A stretch of DNA of 64,000 bases from Hygrophila difformis (GCA_030278955.1 JAOANR010000002.1:17843672-17907671); one strand, 5' to 3'. Numbered from the stretch's first letter, positions 32,365 to 49,121 are shown. Numbers and translations: made by a program. The notes: a model not told the origin generated them from the sequence alone.

Positions 32365-35300
32365 ATGGAACCATCATCTTCATCATCTCCAAAGCATACC
32401 GAACCCTGGTAAGCATTCTCAGGCCCCTGTTTTCGCGATTTTGGGGATTTTCGTGTTCTGACTCACGATAGTGTGTAAATGTGTTCCATGTGTTACTTCT
32501 CCACTGTTTGAGTCTGGTTTTGAGGATTGTTAGTTGTGGGCATTGTTTATGTGGATCCTGTGTCGCGATGGGTGTAGGGCGAGCATGATTGAGGGGGTGG
32601 GCATTCGGTCTGTGTTGGTGAGGAATGTTAGGGGTTGTTTAGATATTTGATTTTAAGAACCTGGGCTATCTAGAGAACATAGGCAAAACCTTAGGGTTCG
32701 ACAGGGGGTCATTTCCTCCATTGTCGAGTTTTTACAGGTTCACAGTGTGTTCGATATCCACATCATGCTTTGCTATACCTCTGTTGCAATGTTGTCTTTG
32801 AGCATGTTTGCATTTTGTATCTGTTATGTTTGAGAAGTCTGAATCAATTTTGTCTTTCAATGAACAGTGGGTTATTTCTGAATAGGTTAGTGTTGTTGAT
32901 GATTCATGATTGTTATTTTAGACTAGATAAAGCATGCCAGTTTGGTTGAGCTTGAGGTTTTTAAAGCATGAAGGGGTGTTAGCATGGCTGTGGAATCTGT
33001 TTTAGTGTTCATATTGTTTGCATGCCCTAGAGATCAATTAATGCTGTTTTCCTTGTGGGTGTCCTGTAAATGTATGTACTGCAAGTTGAAAAAGTGGCTG
33101 TGTGTTTGTTTGTGGCAATCCCAGTGCACCCAATCCCATTTTCAGCAGATCCCCACTTCCCTTTTTCCTGATTTCACTTTCTCACAAAAAGACAAAAATA
33201 GTTGTTAGGAATTTTGGTTGACAAGTGTGTTTTTGTTCTCAATGGAACTAAATGTGTGAGTTGAAGTATGCAGTATTTTTGTCACTTAAAACTGCTATCA
33301 TTTTCAAAATCCAAAAATTGGGACCCCACACATCCCACCTTTTTTTTTCATTAAATAAAACAAGTCAACCATTTAAAAAAGAAACTAAAAATAGTGTTTG
33401 CACCCCCTCTTGAATGTTTCAACTGTCCAAAGACAGCCCAAGCAATTCGGAGTTTGCAAATCCATTACGCCACATCACCACTGCACATTCCAATTTCGAG
33501 CATATAGTCCCGTCGTTCTCATCTCATTCCATCTTTCAACAAGTGCCTCAAGCTTGTTTAATAAAATAGAAAATCAAACTTTTTGGGCCCAATAGCCCAC
33601 TAAAAATTTCTCTAAGTCCAATGACTTAGACTTTTTTAATAAATTAATGGCATCTGCCTTTTGATAAAGTTTTGAGTACTGATCAAATAAATCACATTTC
33701 GAGCGAAGCTAAAAATGTGAGGATGTTGATTTTTAACTTGAAACCCGATCTTCGAAAAACATAAAAACTTGAGTGGAGCTAATACTTCCTATATTTTTCA
33801 GGAATGAGAAAGTGATTAAGTCGGCACTTGGACTGCCTGATTGCACTCTACATCAGGCATCAATAGAAGCCTCTGCGAACAGAACCCAGATCAAAAAGCT
33901 CAGGGAAGCACTGATAAGCGTGTATAATGTACCGTTGGACCAGGGCACCGAAGCTGAGTTATCATTAAGGCCCGGATAGGACGTAAACATCCCTCCTGCA
34001 GATAGATCAACCGCTCTGACGAACATAGAAAGGGATTTTCCTTATCACATGTTGAAGTTCTGGGAACTAATGACAGATCATACCCCGAATGATTCCATAA
34101 TGACACCCGAAGTACATCTGGAAAGGATCACACTGAAGTTCTAGATACACACAGCTGTCTGGCAACGTCATCTAGAAGATGGAACAATGGGAATCGATAT
34201 CTCGAATTATGACATACTCATTCCCGACCAGCCCATAGACCCCCAAGTGCGATTGCAGTTTGTGGAAAGACCTTTACCGGTGAGCCTAATATTGGGAAAG
34301 GGAGCCATCTCAATGCATGAAGCCTTCCCCTGCATTTGGAACCCGCGGTTATTTGACAACATGGGCAGAGAAGAGCAGAAATGGGTAACCAAGCAGGCTA
34401 AGCAAAGGCATAGGGAAATGAGTTACAACCTGCTCCACAAGCTGAGGAGAATTGAGGAGTTCAACACAGAAAGGAACTCTACCATGCTGAACAAGTTCAG
34501 AGAAGAAATCAATGCAGCTCGGAAGGAATGGCACGAGATGGCACATCTGTGGGGAAAAGGCAAAGGGTTCATAACACAAGAAAGATTGGATAAAGGATTG
34601 ACCCTGCCAGATGAGGATAACTTTGAGACGATTTTCATAAACAAGCGGTTTGGCCAGACGAGACCAATTGAGAAGGGAAATGGGGTAAATCCTGGATTTC
34701 CCGAGCACATCAGAGAATTAAGGGAGAAAGCCCTTTATGAGGTGCAGCACCACAATTGGTCGGTGATGACAGATAAAAAGACGCAACTCAGATTGATGAC
34801 TAAGGCCGAGACAGGGGAATATCTGAAGTACGATGCGGCGCAAAGAATGACTTATGTGACAGAAGAGCTGGAAAGGGATATGTTCAACACCATGATGGAG
34901 CAATACAAAACTTCATATCTTGAACTCCTCATGGAAATGGATAGTGAAGCCCTGAAATATGGGAAGGAGGGAAACAGAATGAAGGTCATGCATTATAACC
35001 ATAAAATCAGAAGCTTGTTTTGCACACGAATCAAGAAGGCATGGGAGTTCAAACTGGTACAGATCACAAGTCAGACATTTGTGCACGATTATCTGAGATT
35101 TGCACACAGATTGTTTGGGACTCAAGAAGCTCAGGAAGAAACGCAACAGGAAAATCAGGAAGATCCAGACGCTGAGATCGATGCCTACTTTTCCACTCCT
35201 CCTGAGGCCAACCCACAGCCTACCCAGCCAACAGTACAAGCTTCAGCTTTACCGCCAAGAGGGCAAACCGAAGTGCAGAAAGCTTCTACCACCGAGCCGG

Positions 35301-37993
35301 TGGTACAACAAGAAACAGTTCAGACTCCAGTACAACCAACTCAGTCTGAAATGCCAACATCTGCTGCAGCACCTGCCGCCACTGATCCACCCATCCCACC
35401 CAAGCAAACATCTTCTACTGCTGCTGCACCCGGAGATCAGCCCGTGCCTCAACCTGGAATGAGAAGAAGATTGATAAAATCTGCTGAAAAAGATAAAACA
35501 ACAAGAGCTTCAGAAAAGAAAGTGGTGATCAAAGAACCTGAACCAACTGTTAGGAAAGTGGCAGCACCTACGGATCCCAAGGACAGAGGCAAGAGACCAA
35601 TGCCACCTCCACCACCTAAAAGAAAAGAACTGATTGCTCAAGATGCTGAACTGGCCCGGAAAATGCAAAATGATGAACTTGCATTAGCTGGTCTGCTTGA
35701 TCAAGGAACAGGTGGTTCAGGAGTGGATAAGATAAGTGAGCAGGAACGAGCTGAAAAAGTAAGGAAAGCTGCGGAGGAGGAGCAGATGAGAAAGAATATT
35801 CAGCAGACCAGGGCTGAAGAGGAAAAGAAAAAGAAAGAAGCGCATGACAGAGAAGTTGCTGAAAAACTTCAAGCTGATTTAGAAGCCAGAAAGTCTGAAG
35901 GAACTGGGGAAGTTGGACGGAAAGGCGATGATGATTTAATGATCACAGGCGGAAAAGAGGGAACCGGACTGAAAATCAAAGAAGAACAACCTCCTGCATG
36001 GACTGGCCCCACTGCTCACGATAGGGAAACAATCGTGGGAGACATAAGGAACAGGCTGAATAAGCAGATCGAAGCAAGGATCGACCAAGGAGAGGCGCCT
36101 GAACAGATTCGTTACCAGACAGAGGCATCCCGAATTGTTGATCCACTTGTGGGCACTGCCAGAATCGAAGCTGTGATGAGAACTGCTGAAACTCCCACGA
36201 ACCCAGTCACATTGGCGGATTTGTTAAAAGAAAAAGCCGTTGAGCAACAAAGAGTTGTAGAGCCACAGACCAAAGCGAATGAACCACAGGATATGGCTGA
36301 CGATAGAGAGGAGGCCATGCAGGAAGAGAATGAATTTATGGAGCAGTTGGCGCCCATTTTCCAACGTCCTGTCGGACAAGCTGCACGGATTAGGGAAGAT
36401 GAGGAGGAGCTTGGAGAAGAGACAGCTTATGGAGAGTCAAGTCAGAGGGGACATGAAGCTGTACCGATGAATGAGCAACCGCAGGAGGGTGATGACCAAA
36501 CAGACTGGCACTCGAGCGAAGATGAATCAGTCGGATCGATTCGGCCAGTAGAGTTTTGGTCTGAGAACTCTGTGAGGCAAAGGATGGGATCGAAACAGTA
36601 TGAGAAAGAGAAGCAGCTAAGTGAAGAAGAAGTGCAGATTAAGTTCAATGGTAGCAAGGAAAGAGCAGAACTGTATGCAAAGCTACAGAATATGATAGTG
36701 CCTGATAAAGGGTTCAGACAGGATGCCTTGCTTCATCCCACTGTCGAGACCTTTTACAGAAATTAAGAATGGGGAAATTTTATGCTGCATCATGACGAAG
36801 ATGGCTTTGTTGAGTTGACAAGAGAATTCTTTTGCAATATCAATGCCGCCAACAGAACAACTTGGGTCCGGGGTCATGTAATAGACATCTCACCAGAATG
36901 GTTGAATCAATTTTTTGGAACCCCGGACATCATGAGTGAGTTTCCCCCTGAAGAAATCATGATAAAGAGGGCCAAGACGAAGGAGTATGCAAAGTATGCA
37001 ACTGTGGCAAATAGCATGACAAGGATCACCGCCCCAGGGCACACTTTTGATACCAACTTCTTACGAATGCATTTCATGCCGACCTACGAATTCTACATGT
37101 CAAAGATTCGGCCCAACTCGCACCCACACAACACGTCTTGGAGTGTTCTGATGGGATTCGCAAGAATGTGGAGTGGAGCGAAGTTGAACGTAGGAAGGCA
37201 TGTGTTTGATGTCATGATAGCACGGTTGGAGGACAGGAAGGCCTTGTGCTACCCGAACTTAATAAGAAGAATCTGTATTGCCCAGAACGTTGACTTGAGC
37301 GCATTTGCGGGGGACGACATCGTAAAGATAAACCCTCCCATCAGCGTGCCAAGGCTGCCTCTGACAGAACGAATTAGATACTCTTTCCCCCAGCTGTATG
37401 GTGGAGGCGATTCAGATGCTCAATCCTCATTCATATCCGGAAGGCAAGCACCAAAAAAGAGGAGTAGACCGCCAAGGGCAAAGAAGGGAACAAAGCAAGC
37501 CCGTATTGATGCGGGACCTTCTACTACAGCACAAGAGAGATCTCAGCAAGAGCAAACAGAGATGCCTTTTCCTACTCCGGCATCCCCGTTTCCTACTCAA
37601 CCGCAGACACCTCAAAGCCAGAATGTATCTCAGTTTCCGGCTGATTCCCAAGCATTCGAGATGATGAGCAGGATGAGTCAATCTATGCTCGAAGGAATGA
37701 AGTCCATGACAGATGCCATTATGACAAGTCATGAGGAACAGAGAAAGATGGCTGAAGAAGAACGCCAAGAGCGTAGGAAAGAAAAGGAAGAGAAACGGAA
37801 GGAGAAGTTGGAGAAGGAAAAGAGAGACGAAGAATTCAGAATGATGATGCTAGAAAAAGAAGAGAGGAATCGAAAGATGGTGGAATCACTGATCCTTAGT
37901 CAAAATCAGATCCTGCAAACCTTACTCAAGAAGATCCCTGATGAAGCTGGCTCCTCCAAGAAATCGGATGAGAAGAAAGATGGCGATCCCTGA
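32365..37993 (+). pseudogene. Spliced internal gene of family P with Transposase_32-like domain; three in-frame stops
   Basis: Exon 1 is 32365-32408 (starts MEPSSSSSPKH), donor CTG/GTAAGC; exon 2 is 33802-37993, acceptor ATTTTTCAG. The join completes a Trp codon and keeps frame. The joined frame is 1412 codons. It is interrupted by TAG at 33977, TAG at 34142 and TAA at 36764; all other codons stay open, so these look like recent nonsense changes (or, less likely, readthrough sites). From about 36750 the product has REFFCNI, VRGHVIDISPEWLNQFFG and LNVGRHVFDVMIARLEDR, the pattern of the 'putative plant transposon protein' domain (Pfam Transposase_32). The middle is Pro/Gln-rich, then Lys/Glu-rich coiled coil, and the C-terminus is another long charged coil. 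No zinc knuckle, protease or polymerase. Biochemical role unknown; it may replace or assist Gag. Confidence 0.72.
32409..33801 (+). other. Inferred 1393-bp phase-2 intron of the family P gene
   Basis: T-rich with GTAAGC donor and TTTTTCAG acceptor. Near its 3' end (33713-33730) is the second copy of the 18-mer AAATGTGAGGATGTTGAT, 71 bases before the acceptor. No other coding content is recognised. Confidence 0.6.
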
Positions 37994-39607
37994 CTCCATC
38001 ATTTTTGAGCTTAATTGTAAATATCATATAAGAGAATTTCAATTCATCCATGCAGATAGATTTGATTGCAAATGAAATCTCTTGTAATTGATATAATTAC
38101 TGCTTTCAGATTGGGATTTTGCAGCCCCAACAACACTCTTTGTTTCTGTTGGTTCTTTTATTTCTGAAAAGATGTCTGACAGTCCAATATGAATAAGTGA
38201 CTGTCAGGCCAAAAATATGCCGTTGACATGCTCCGTATGTCAACAGTGCCTCTTTACTGCTTTAAATTAAATAACCAGCAAAAATATGCATAAACCTGTT
38301 CTAAATTCACATGTTGAATTTAGGCTTATGATTAAATTTTCAAACTTTTAAATTGGGATAATATAATTAAGAACATGCATGAAATGAATTCCTAAGGTTT
38401 TGAGCTATAAAAATTTAATGATGCGATCAGCTTATTGGTAATAAATCTGCATGTTAGAGATGTCGATTGAATAAATTATTAGAATTAAGCTCTGATTAAA
38501 TTTGAGAATATTGTATGACATGAATCAACCCAACCTTGGGAGATTTGAGCCATGAGTCACCTTTTACTCATTATTTCTCTTTGATGTGTGAATCATTTTT
38601 GATTAAAGGAAACTAGAACTTGCAATGGGGACCGATTCAAGACCATGCCATATTCCCAAAAATCGAGCATATGATCAAGGCACCTAGAAAAACCCCAAAT
38701 TTTTGGCCTTCTTTTGAAATCCAAACCCAAAAATATTTTCCCTTTAGGATTAACCAAGTTGAACCTTAAGCCTAATTTCTCTTTGAAGCCCTCTATATTA
38801 TTCCTATCCTTACAAAAAGACCAAAATATTTAAACCCAAGTGTGTAAGAATGATTTTATCAAGGCATTACAATTTATGATCATCAATTCATAAAAGCGGT
38901 ATTCAAAAATCCGGTAAAAAAAAAAAGGGTTGAGATTCATTCAACATAAATAAATTGTAAATGACAAAGCAAATTAGACATAGTCTAATGTCATGCACTA
39001 TGAAAAGAAAAACAAAAGAAAGAAAGAAAAATATTGATGATCATTAATTTTAAATAAAAATGCCAAAATATGATGGAATAATTTCTTGCCACTTTTTAGC
39101 CCAATGATTCCATTCCTTACCGAATGTTACAACCGTATGCCCCGTTATAACCCTTAAATAAGACCTCGTGATCTCGATTTGAAGAAATGAGCCGGCGGCG
39201 AGTTGGTCTGATTGCAAGCATATGGGCAATTTAATTAAAATTGATTATGAGTGTTCACTGATTAAACCCCATTGAGAGTGAGTGAATTTTCCGATTCTCT
39301 TATATGTGAGGCTCTGTTTCATTAAACGTGTTCACGTCATCCCTTGATTCTCATTTTTAATCCTTGCATCTTTCAAACATGATATTCATGAAGGGTTGAT
39401 GGTAATGTTTGATTTGTAGGCCCGATATAGTGAGCAAGTATCATTTCATTAAACACTGCAATCAAGAGAATTTAATACTTGTAGTTTTTGATTGTCTTAT
39501 CCCAATCCAAAAAGAATGTGATTTATGAAGCCACGAAAATGAATTGAATATGTAGAGTCCGTGTTCTTAGGAACATTGACTCTGACTGCTCGGGGACGAT
39601 CAGTATT
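37994..39607 (+). other. 3' internal region of family P element
   Basis: Non-coding. Two perfect hairpins follow the gene at 38176-38207 and 38222-38244. The rest is AT-rich and has no recognised ORF. Confidence 0.55.
38176..38244. repeat. Two adjacent perfect stem-loops
   Basis: CTGACAGT (38176-38183) pairs with ACTGTCAG (38200-38207); GTTGACAT (38222-38229) pairs with ATGTCAAC (38237-38244). Both stems are 8 bp without mismatch. Confidence 0.8.
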
Positions 39608-39621
39608 AAATGTGAGGATGT
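39608..39621 (+). promoter_or_regulatory. Polypurine tract of family P element
   Basis: AAATGTGAGGATGT directly precedes the 3' LTR. It is purine-rich and in the expected place. The same motif followed by TGAT occurs twice more inside the element. Confidence 0.65.
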
Positions 39622-42600
39622 TGATAATGGCAAAAAATGACCATTATTTTCAATCCATTTCCGTGTCTGAAACGGGCATTTGATCGCATTCCGGTCTTAT
39701 ATTAAATAAGAAAGCAGTAGAATTGGACTGATTTATGCATAATTGTAAAAACATTGAGCTGGTATGAAAAATGCATAAATATGTAATTTTATTACATATT
39801 TATGTTAGAAAAATCCAAAAACATGAGAAAAAGAAAAGAAAAAAAAGGAAACAAAAAGATGGGCAAAAGAATAAACAAGCCCACGAAATACAAAAAGATG
39901 GGAAAGATAGAAAAGCCCACAAAAGAATAACTTCGGCCCATCTGGCCCATTCAGCTCTGTCTGGGAACATCTGGTCGAGGACCATGGTTCCGCGACACAG
40001 GAGAGATTAGCGACCAGCATGCAACATAACGAGGAGACCAGTCTTGGAGCATTCAGTCGAGGAACCCTGGTCGAGGAACACTGGTTCCGCGACCACGACC
40101 AAGGTTCCGCGCCATCAACACCTTGGAGGCCAAGCCACGCCCCAGTCGAGGAACTCCTGTCGCGGTCCATGCTTTAGCAACACGGACATGGATAGAGACA
40201 CAAGACCCAGTCGAGAAGCCTTGCCACATGCAGCCCTGTCCCGCGACAAAGTTGTGATGTGTGTGATGTCTTGAGACACAGTGGGCCTCAGATCAAGCCC
40301 ATGGGCCTAGGGTTCCACTTCTATAAATATGAGGTGATCCCCATGAAAAAAGAGGTTGGACAGAATCAAGAAAAATCACTCTTGGAGACAAGTGTAGAGC
40401 TTAGTTGTAGGTAGTTTTTAGGTTAGCTTAGTTTAGCTTTAATTTTTCTGTATTATTTAATTATTGCATAGATTTAGCTTAGGTAGCCAGTTTTCACCTC
40501 GTTTTCAGTTTCAAACTTTGTTTTTAGGGTTTGTGATAATGGATATTAACAAGTTCCTTAATAAAATGGGAAAATATTCTTGAAATGTGTCCCAAAAATC
40601 ATGAAATGGGTTTCACACCCCATGGATCTTTTATTATTTTCTTCTCTGTTGGTCGCTTGATCTTTATTTTTATTTTATATCACTGTTGGTGATGTTCTTC
40701 CTTGGATAATGTTGCATGTTACGAGTGATCAAGCCCAGATTAGGGTTAAACCCTATTTTAAATATTGTCTCATTTTTCCTTCATGTTTAAGGCATGTTCT
40801 AGCTAGATTTAACTTTGGTTAGTTGCTTTTAGTCTAGTGTAGTTTTTAAACCTGAAATGGGTGAGATCACGCACAATGCATGCTCCTGTTCCACTTTACT
40901 TTTCTGACATGTGTCCTGAACACACCTAGGTCGCTAGCCACTTCCTGTCGCGGAACCACGTTCAGCGACAGGATGGCAGTTTAGCGACACAAGTGTCCAA
41001 GAACATGTGTTATTTAAATTTTTTAAAATCCCTGGTCGCAAACCAAACCTGTCACGGACCCACAACCACTTGATTAGCGACCAAGGACCCAAATACTTGT
41101 ATTTTATTCTGGGAGGGCTCTGGTCGCGGAACCCCTGTCGCGGACCCACGGTTCGCGACACACTTCTTGTTCCGTGACCAGGAATTATGCCCTTTGTTGG
41201 ATCTTCGCACCTTGTGTCGCGGACCCATGGTCCGCGACACACTCATTATTCCGCGACACGACAACCCTAATTTCCAAAATTTCATTTCTCTTATTTCCCA
41301 CCTATCTGTCGAGATCCTCCTGTCGTGGACCCGCGGTCCGCGACTCAATTTCTGTTTCTCGACAGGCCTGTTTCTCGACAGGCTTGGCACCTTTTTGCCA
41401 AATTTTTATTCTCCATCTCACCCCATTAATTAATTGAACCTTTGTATTAATATTTAGAGGTTGAAAATCAATGACCTCAACCCATGATAAATTTGATATA
41501 AAGATTTTGTTCAATTCCATTAAAAGAATCTTCTACAAAAATTAAACTCTAATGGTCTAAGTATATAATCTGGACTGTAATTAATTAATTAATTATGGAA
41601 TGAGTGATTATTTAGACATAAAGAGTAGTTATGGATTTAATTCCATACCCTTGCATGAGAAACCAATGTCTCTCATACAAGATGACCCAAAAATATTTTC
41701 TTTTATTTATTTTGTCTTTTCCGTGTTGTGTGAAACAGCTAGTAAGGAATATATCAGACTAATGTTGGCGGGTATTCCCACACGGAAAACTAGCTCGTGG
41801 TCTGTATATTAATTACTAGATGTTATTTTGCATGGTCCAGATAGTGGTCGGTGGAAGTCTTGGCGGTTCATCCATCCGGGATTATAATAGCTGCTCAGCT
41901 GACTCCTATTCGGATACAGTTTCTTTTTCTTTATCTTAATTTCAAACCTGAATTTTGAGCTGTAATATTATCAAACGGTGTCGATCAACATTGTTTGAAT
42001 AATACTACAGTAAGAAAACATGTAGGTTTTTCTCCCATTTCACAGATAGTAGGAGTTTTGATGATAGCGATCACTGTCATTAAGGTCTTCTGCTGTCCAA
42101 AACCATTTCACCTGGAATAGTTGGGACCTGAACAGCAGATGTTTGCAGTCCAGATAACCCCAGTTATTTTTGCCATCTTTTTAGCCAAAGCAAATTCTTC
42201 TTATCTCCGGCTATTTCATCTTTGTGTTCCAACTTCTGTCTAAACCCACCTTATATTTTGGGTTAATCTAATTTTACACTTCCCTATAAACTTATGCATG
42301 ATATTATTATGTAACTATTGTGGTCATTATTATTTTGGGATCCTTCCCTTGGACATAGAAGTCTTAATTTAAGTCAGATGTCTCGCAATAAATTTCCAAC
42401 AAAAATTCTTTTATAAAATCCGGATCTGAGTAAGGGATAAATTCCACAGTTATGACTAATTCATATCCGACTGGGGGTTGATTTTGGGAAATTAGAAGCA
42501 GAGTCAGCGATTAGGTCTCACCTAGACTGAAAGGGTCTGTGTTCTTATTGAGAGTCTAGTACCTGTTTAGGGAATGATTTTCAAACATTCATTATTTTCC

Positions 42601-44155
42601 AAAATTGCTGTATGTTGGAAATCTTATATTAAATATTGCACTGACTCAGAGTCCACTTGGATTCAGATGAGGTGTGATAGATAATACTAGAGGAACAACA
42701 TTCGGGCCTTGGTTATTTTCTGAGATAGGGTTGAGTACTCTTTCAACTGCTGTCCTCTTCTGCCAAAGTCTATCTTTGAGTCCTGAGTGAGTGCATCCGG
42801 AACGAACTAATTCATTAGTTCGTTTCATTAGTTTGTATCTCATAACCATCCGGAAGGAAGTGAACACTGCGAGCGGTTCACCGAGAGCCGGGAATTCTTG
42901 ATCCACATCCGGTCATCCTGACTGGGGGCTTTCTTTTACTACCAGGGTCAAACTTTCAAAAACCTCCGAGTGATAGGATTTTAAATGCTTTCTCTACCGC
43001 TTTCTTTTAAACTGCTTTCTTTAGAGGTCACTCGGTTGTATTGAGAGTTGCGTAACTGCTACTAGGACTGAGAGTTAAGGGATAGTTCAGGGCTTAGTTA
43101 GAATCTTTGGGCGTGACATGGGGGAATGATAGCAGTACTTGATACTTCAATAAGTGATTTGTCGGGTGTTGCTTGTCCACCACAGATGGCTGACATACTC
43201 TCGCAAGGCATTGCAAGAGGAGTTATAAGTTTGTGGTATCTTAGAGTTTGTTTTCTTAAGATCATGTGAACTCTTACTGTAAGTACCTGTCTGTTAAAGG
43301 GAACATGGTATAGAGAGCATGAGAGTTAGCTAACTGAACGGATTATCCCAAGCAAAGATCTGTGTATTAAAATGGAAGTTTGATTGTGTTTCATCTGAAT
43401 CTTGTCCAATCTTTATTCTTTTCTCCCTGTCCCTTCTGTCTCATTTTAAATCTACTTTCTTAGAATAATTTAATTCGCTTTCTAGAATAATTTTATCTGC
43501 TTTATCTTAATTGCTTTCATAACTTAGTTTAAACTATGTCAAGTAGTTGATAGATCAAACACAACTTGAATTGAGTAACCGAGTGGAAAATCTTAATAAA
43601 TGACGTGGGCCCTGCTTCTATCGCACATCCTCCAGTGAACGATCCGGTCTTACTATAAATACTGCAATTTTTGACACCGTGCGCTTTCGGGCCACAGTTT
43701 CTTAACACGAGTAATAAAAACATGACAACCTATAAATATATCCCTAATCCTAACTCCGCCATCATAAATTGGTTTCATTGAATAAAATTGAAAACCAGGA
43801 TTATGATTTTTCAGAAAATGCTCATATAGTGGGAATGTGATAAAAGTTTCATGGCAAGGATCTTCATGACGTGAAACTATGATAAATTTCATGATGCCTA
43901 CGGCCGGGGACCTTCAGTGTGACAGACTGAAGGTCAAGATTGAACTATCTATCCCGGCTGCACCGTGAAAGTTGTCAAAAGTTTCATGCCAGGGAGGTCC
44001 ACAGCGCCGTTTGAAATCAGAGTACCCCATATGAGTAATAAAGAGTGAAATATATCCTTAAACCCCTTTCCCATGAATCATAACTCTTTTCATTTAATAA
44101 ATTTAACCTGGGATATTTTAGAAATACTCGTGTGCGGAAATTGTCAAAAGTTTCA
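39622..44155 (+). repeat. 3' LTR of family P element
   Basis: Nearly identical to the 5' LTR with small indels (for example near 40540). TATA box at about 40323; inverted-repeat clusters at 39970-40245 and 40929-41371, the latter with the perfect 13-base palindrome at 41213-41241. Confidence 0.92.
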
Positions 44156-44160
44156 ATATC

Positions 44161-45755
44161 TCAACATCAGAGGAAATGGTCATTTCAAAAACCTGAGATG
44201 TGTTTAGAAGTCGTACAAACCTGAATAAAATTACAAATATATAGATTAGAGAGGTAGTTTGTACTTTATCAATGAGCCAAAGATATGCAGGCATAAAATA
44301 CCTCCATCAATCACCAGCAGGATTCTTTTAGTGTTCAAAAACAACTGGCAGAGATTGAGACCATGATCTTGGGTAACATTCTCACCAAGTGTTGTACCAT
44401 ATGGTGGCCCTCCTTTACAAGCATCAAGAAGATAAATTAGTGAAATCAAGAACTCCTAAAAACCGAAAGGAATTAGTACAACCAAAGCTAGCAGTGCACG
44501 ATGACACAAATCAGGGAAAAAGCATCGACTGCCTTTCCTGAGTGTAGTTCTGTATGGGATAAATCTTCCCGCAAGGGATAAACAGAAACATCAACATACA
44601 CTACCAAATAAATATAGATACATACATTACATATAAACATGTCAAAGCCAACAGCGAAGGAATTGCTTAAAGAATTCAAATTTGGTGATATATGTGAAAG
44701 CAATTTGTTTAAGCAATTTTTGTTTATTTAATAAACACTAATTGCTTAAACACAAAACTGCCTATTTGAAACAAATTGCAATTGCTTAAAGAATTCAAAT
44801 TTCTGTTCGTGTCATCACGAAGACAACATTTGTAAAAATTGGAATTTCTCTTCGTGTTTCTCCCACAAACAGCAAAGCTCAAGTTATATCTCCAAACAAA
44901 TGTTAAGGACCAATTTAATAAAAATACCATATTTAAAGGAAAGAAGGTATCATATTTACATGAAAATCCAAATCAAGAAGCTAGTCTGTCACAGAGTACA
45001 AGCATTGTTATAAAGAAATAAAACATAGCATAATTAACATACCCTTGACTGAAGCACCATCCATCAATTTAATCTTTTCAAGTGTCTCTATCTCCACACG
45101 ACTGTTTGACCCTGAATGTGTTAAATCTCCCCATCTGATCTCAAGGTCCATGTATTAAATCTTGATTCTTATCAGTAGGAATTATATTTTCCCAACAATT
45201 ACATCCTTAACATGGTACTTAGATATCAAAATTCATGAGCAAATCAACTTTAAATATCACTGAAAAGTATAAACACTTATGAAAATAAGAGCCATTTTAC
45301 TGAATATAGGGTTTCGACAGAGCAGAGGAATTAGAGCTACTGAGAAAGCCCATATGAGAAATTGTCTCCGAAAATCCAAACCAAATAATGCAACAGGAAA
45401 TGCATCAAGAAATTTTATGATCTCAACCATTCAATGAAAGCTTCTTTTGTGAGTGATTTTCTTTTTCTATTTAATTTTATCATAGATTTAGACAATGCCA
45501 TTGCTTGTCCCGGTTACAGACAGGTAAAAAAAAATCAGACACCACAGTTTCAACTGTCAACTTTCAAGTATTATTATTCCCACTCAGAAGGTATTGTATC
45601 TGTACCCAGTGAGGAGTTGAACCAAGCCAATGCCCAAAAAAATTCAGCTAAAATGACATAATATAACCCGCAAAGAGGATTTTTGGTTCTTTCACATTTA
45701 TGAAAAGTACAAGAGGTTACGGTCATCATGTCCCCAGGAAACAGTTGAAGGGAAC
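44161..45755 (-). other. Non-coding flank downstream of the alanine aminotransferase fragment
   Basis: AT-rich; would contain the 3' UTR of the minus-strand alanine aminotransferase fragment. Short ORFs here match nothing recognisable. Confidence 0.35.
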
Positions 45756-49089
<3,334 letters not shown>

Positions 49090-49121
49090 CTGTAAAAGAA
49101 GTATAATAATCAATACGGTTC

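Larger units (their letters stand above)
26721..44155 (+). mobile_element. Family P LTR retrotransposon, 17.4 kb, non-autonomous
   Basis: LTRs 26721-31264 (4544 bp) and 39622-44155 (4534 bp) are nearly identical, so the insertion is recent. The 5-bp duplication ATATC is at 26716-26720 and 44156-44160. The PBS TGGCGTCGTTGCCGGGGA (31265-31282) matches the 3' end of plant tRNA-Asp at all but one base, the primer used by Athila/Tat-type Ty3/gypsy elements. The internal 8.36 kb has one long split gene and no reverse transcriptase, integrase or RNase H motif in any frame that I could find. It must therefore borrow its replication enzymes, probably from an Athila/Tat-like partner. Confidence 0.9.

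Noticed and set aside
35100..35462. ORFs in other frames inside the 34187-36766 frame
   Set aside because: Shadows of a compositionally biased Pro/Gln/Glu-rich coding frame.
31265..39621. Hidden reverse transcriptase or integrase in family P
   Set aside because: I looked for YVDD/FIDD-type, DDE and HHCC patterns in the available frames and found none; only the split gene is coding-like.
44161..44500. Helitron 3' end next to the family P element
   Set aside because: CTAG occurs at 44484 and 44980 but no adjacent stem-loop of the expected type is present; the 25168 site fits better.
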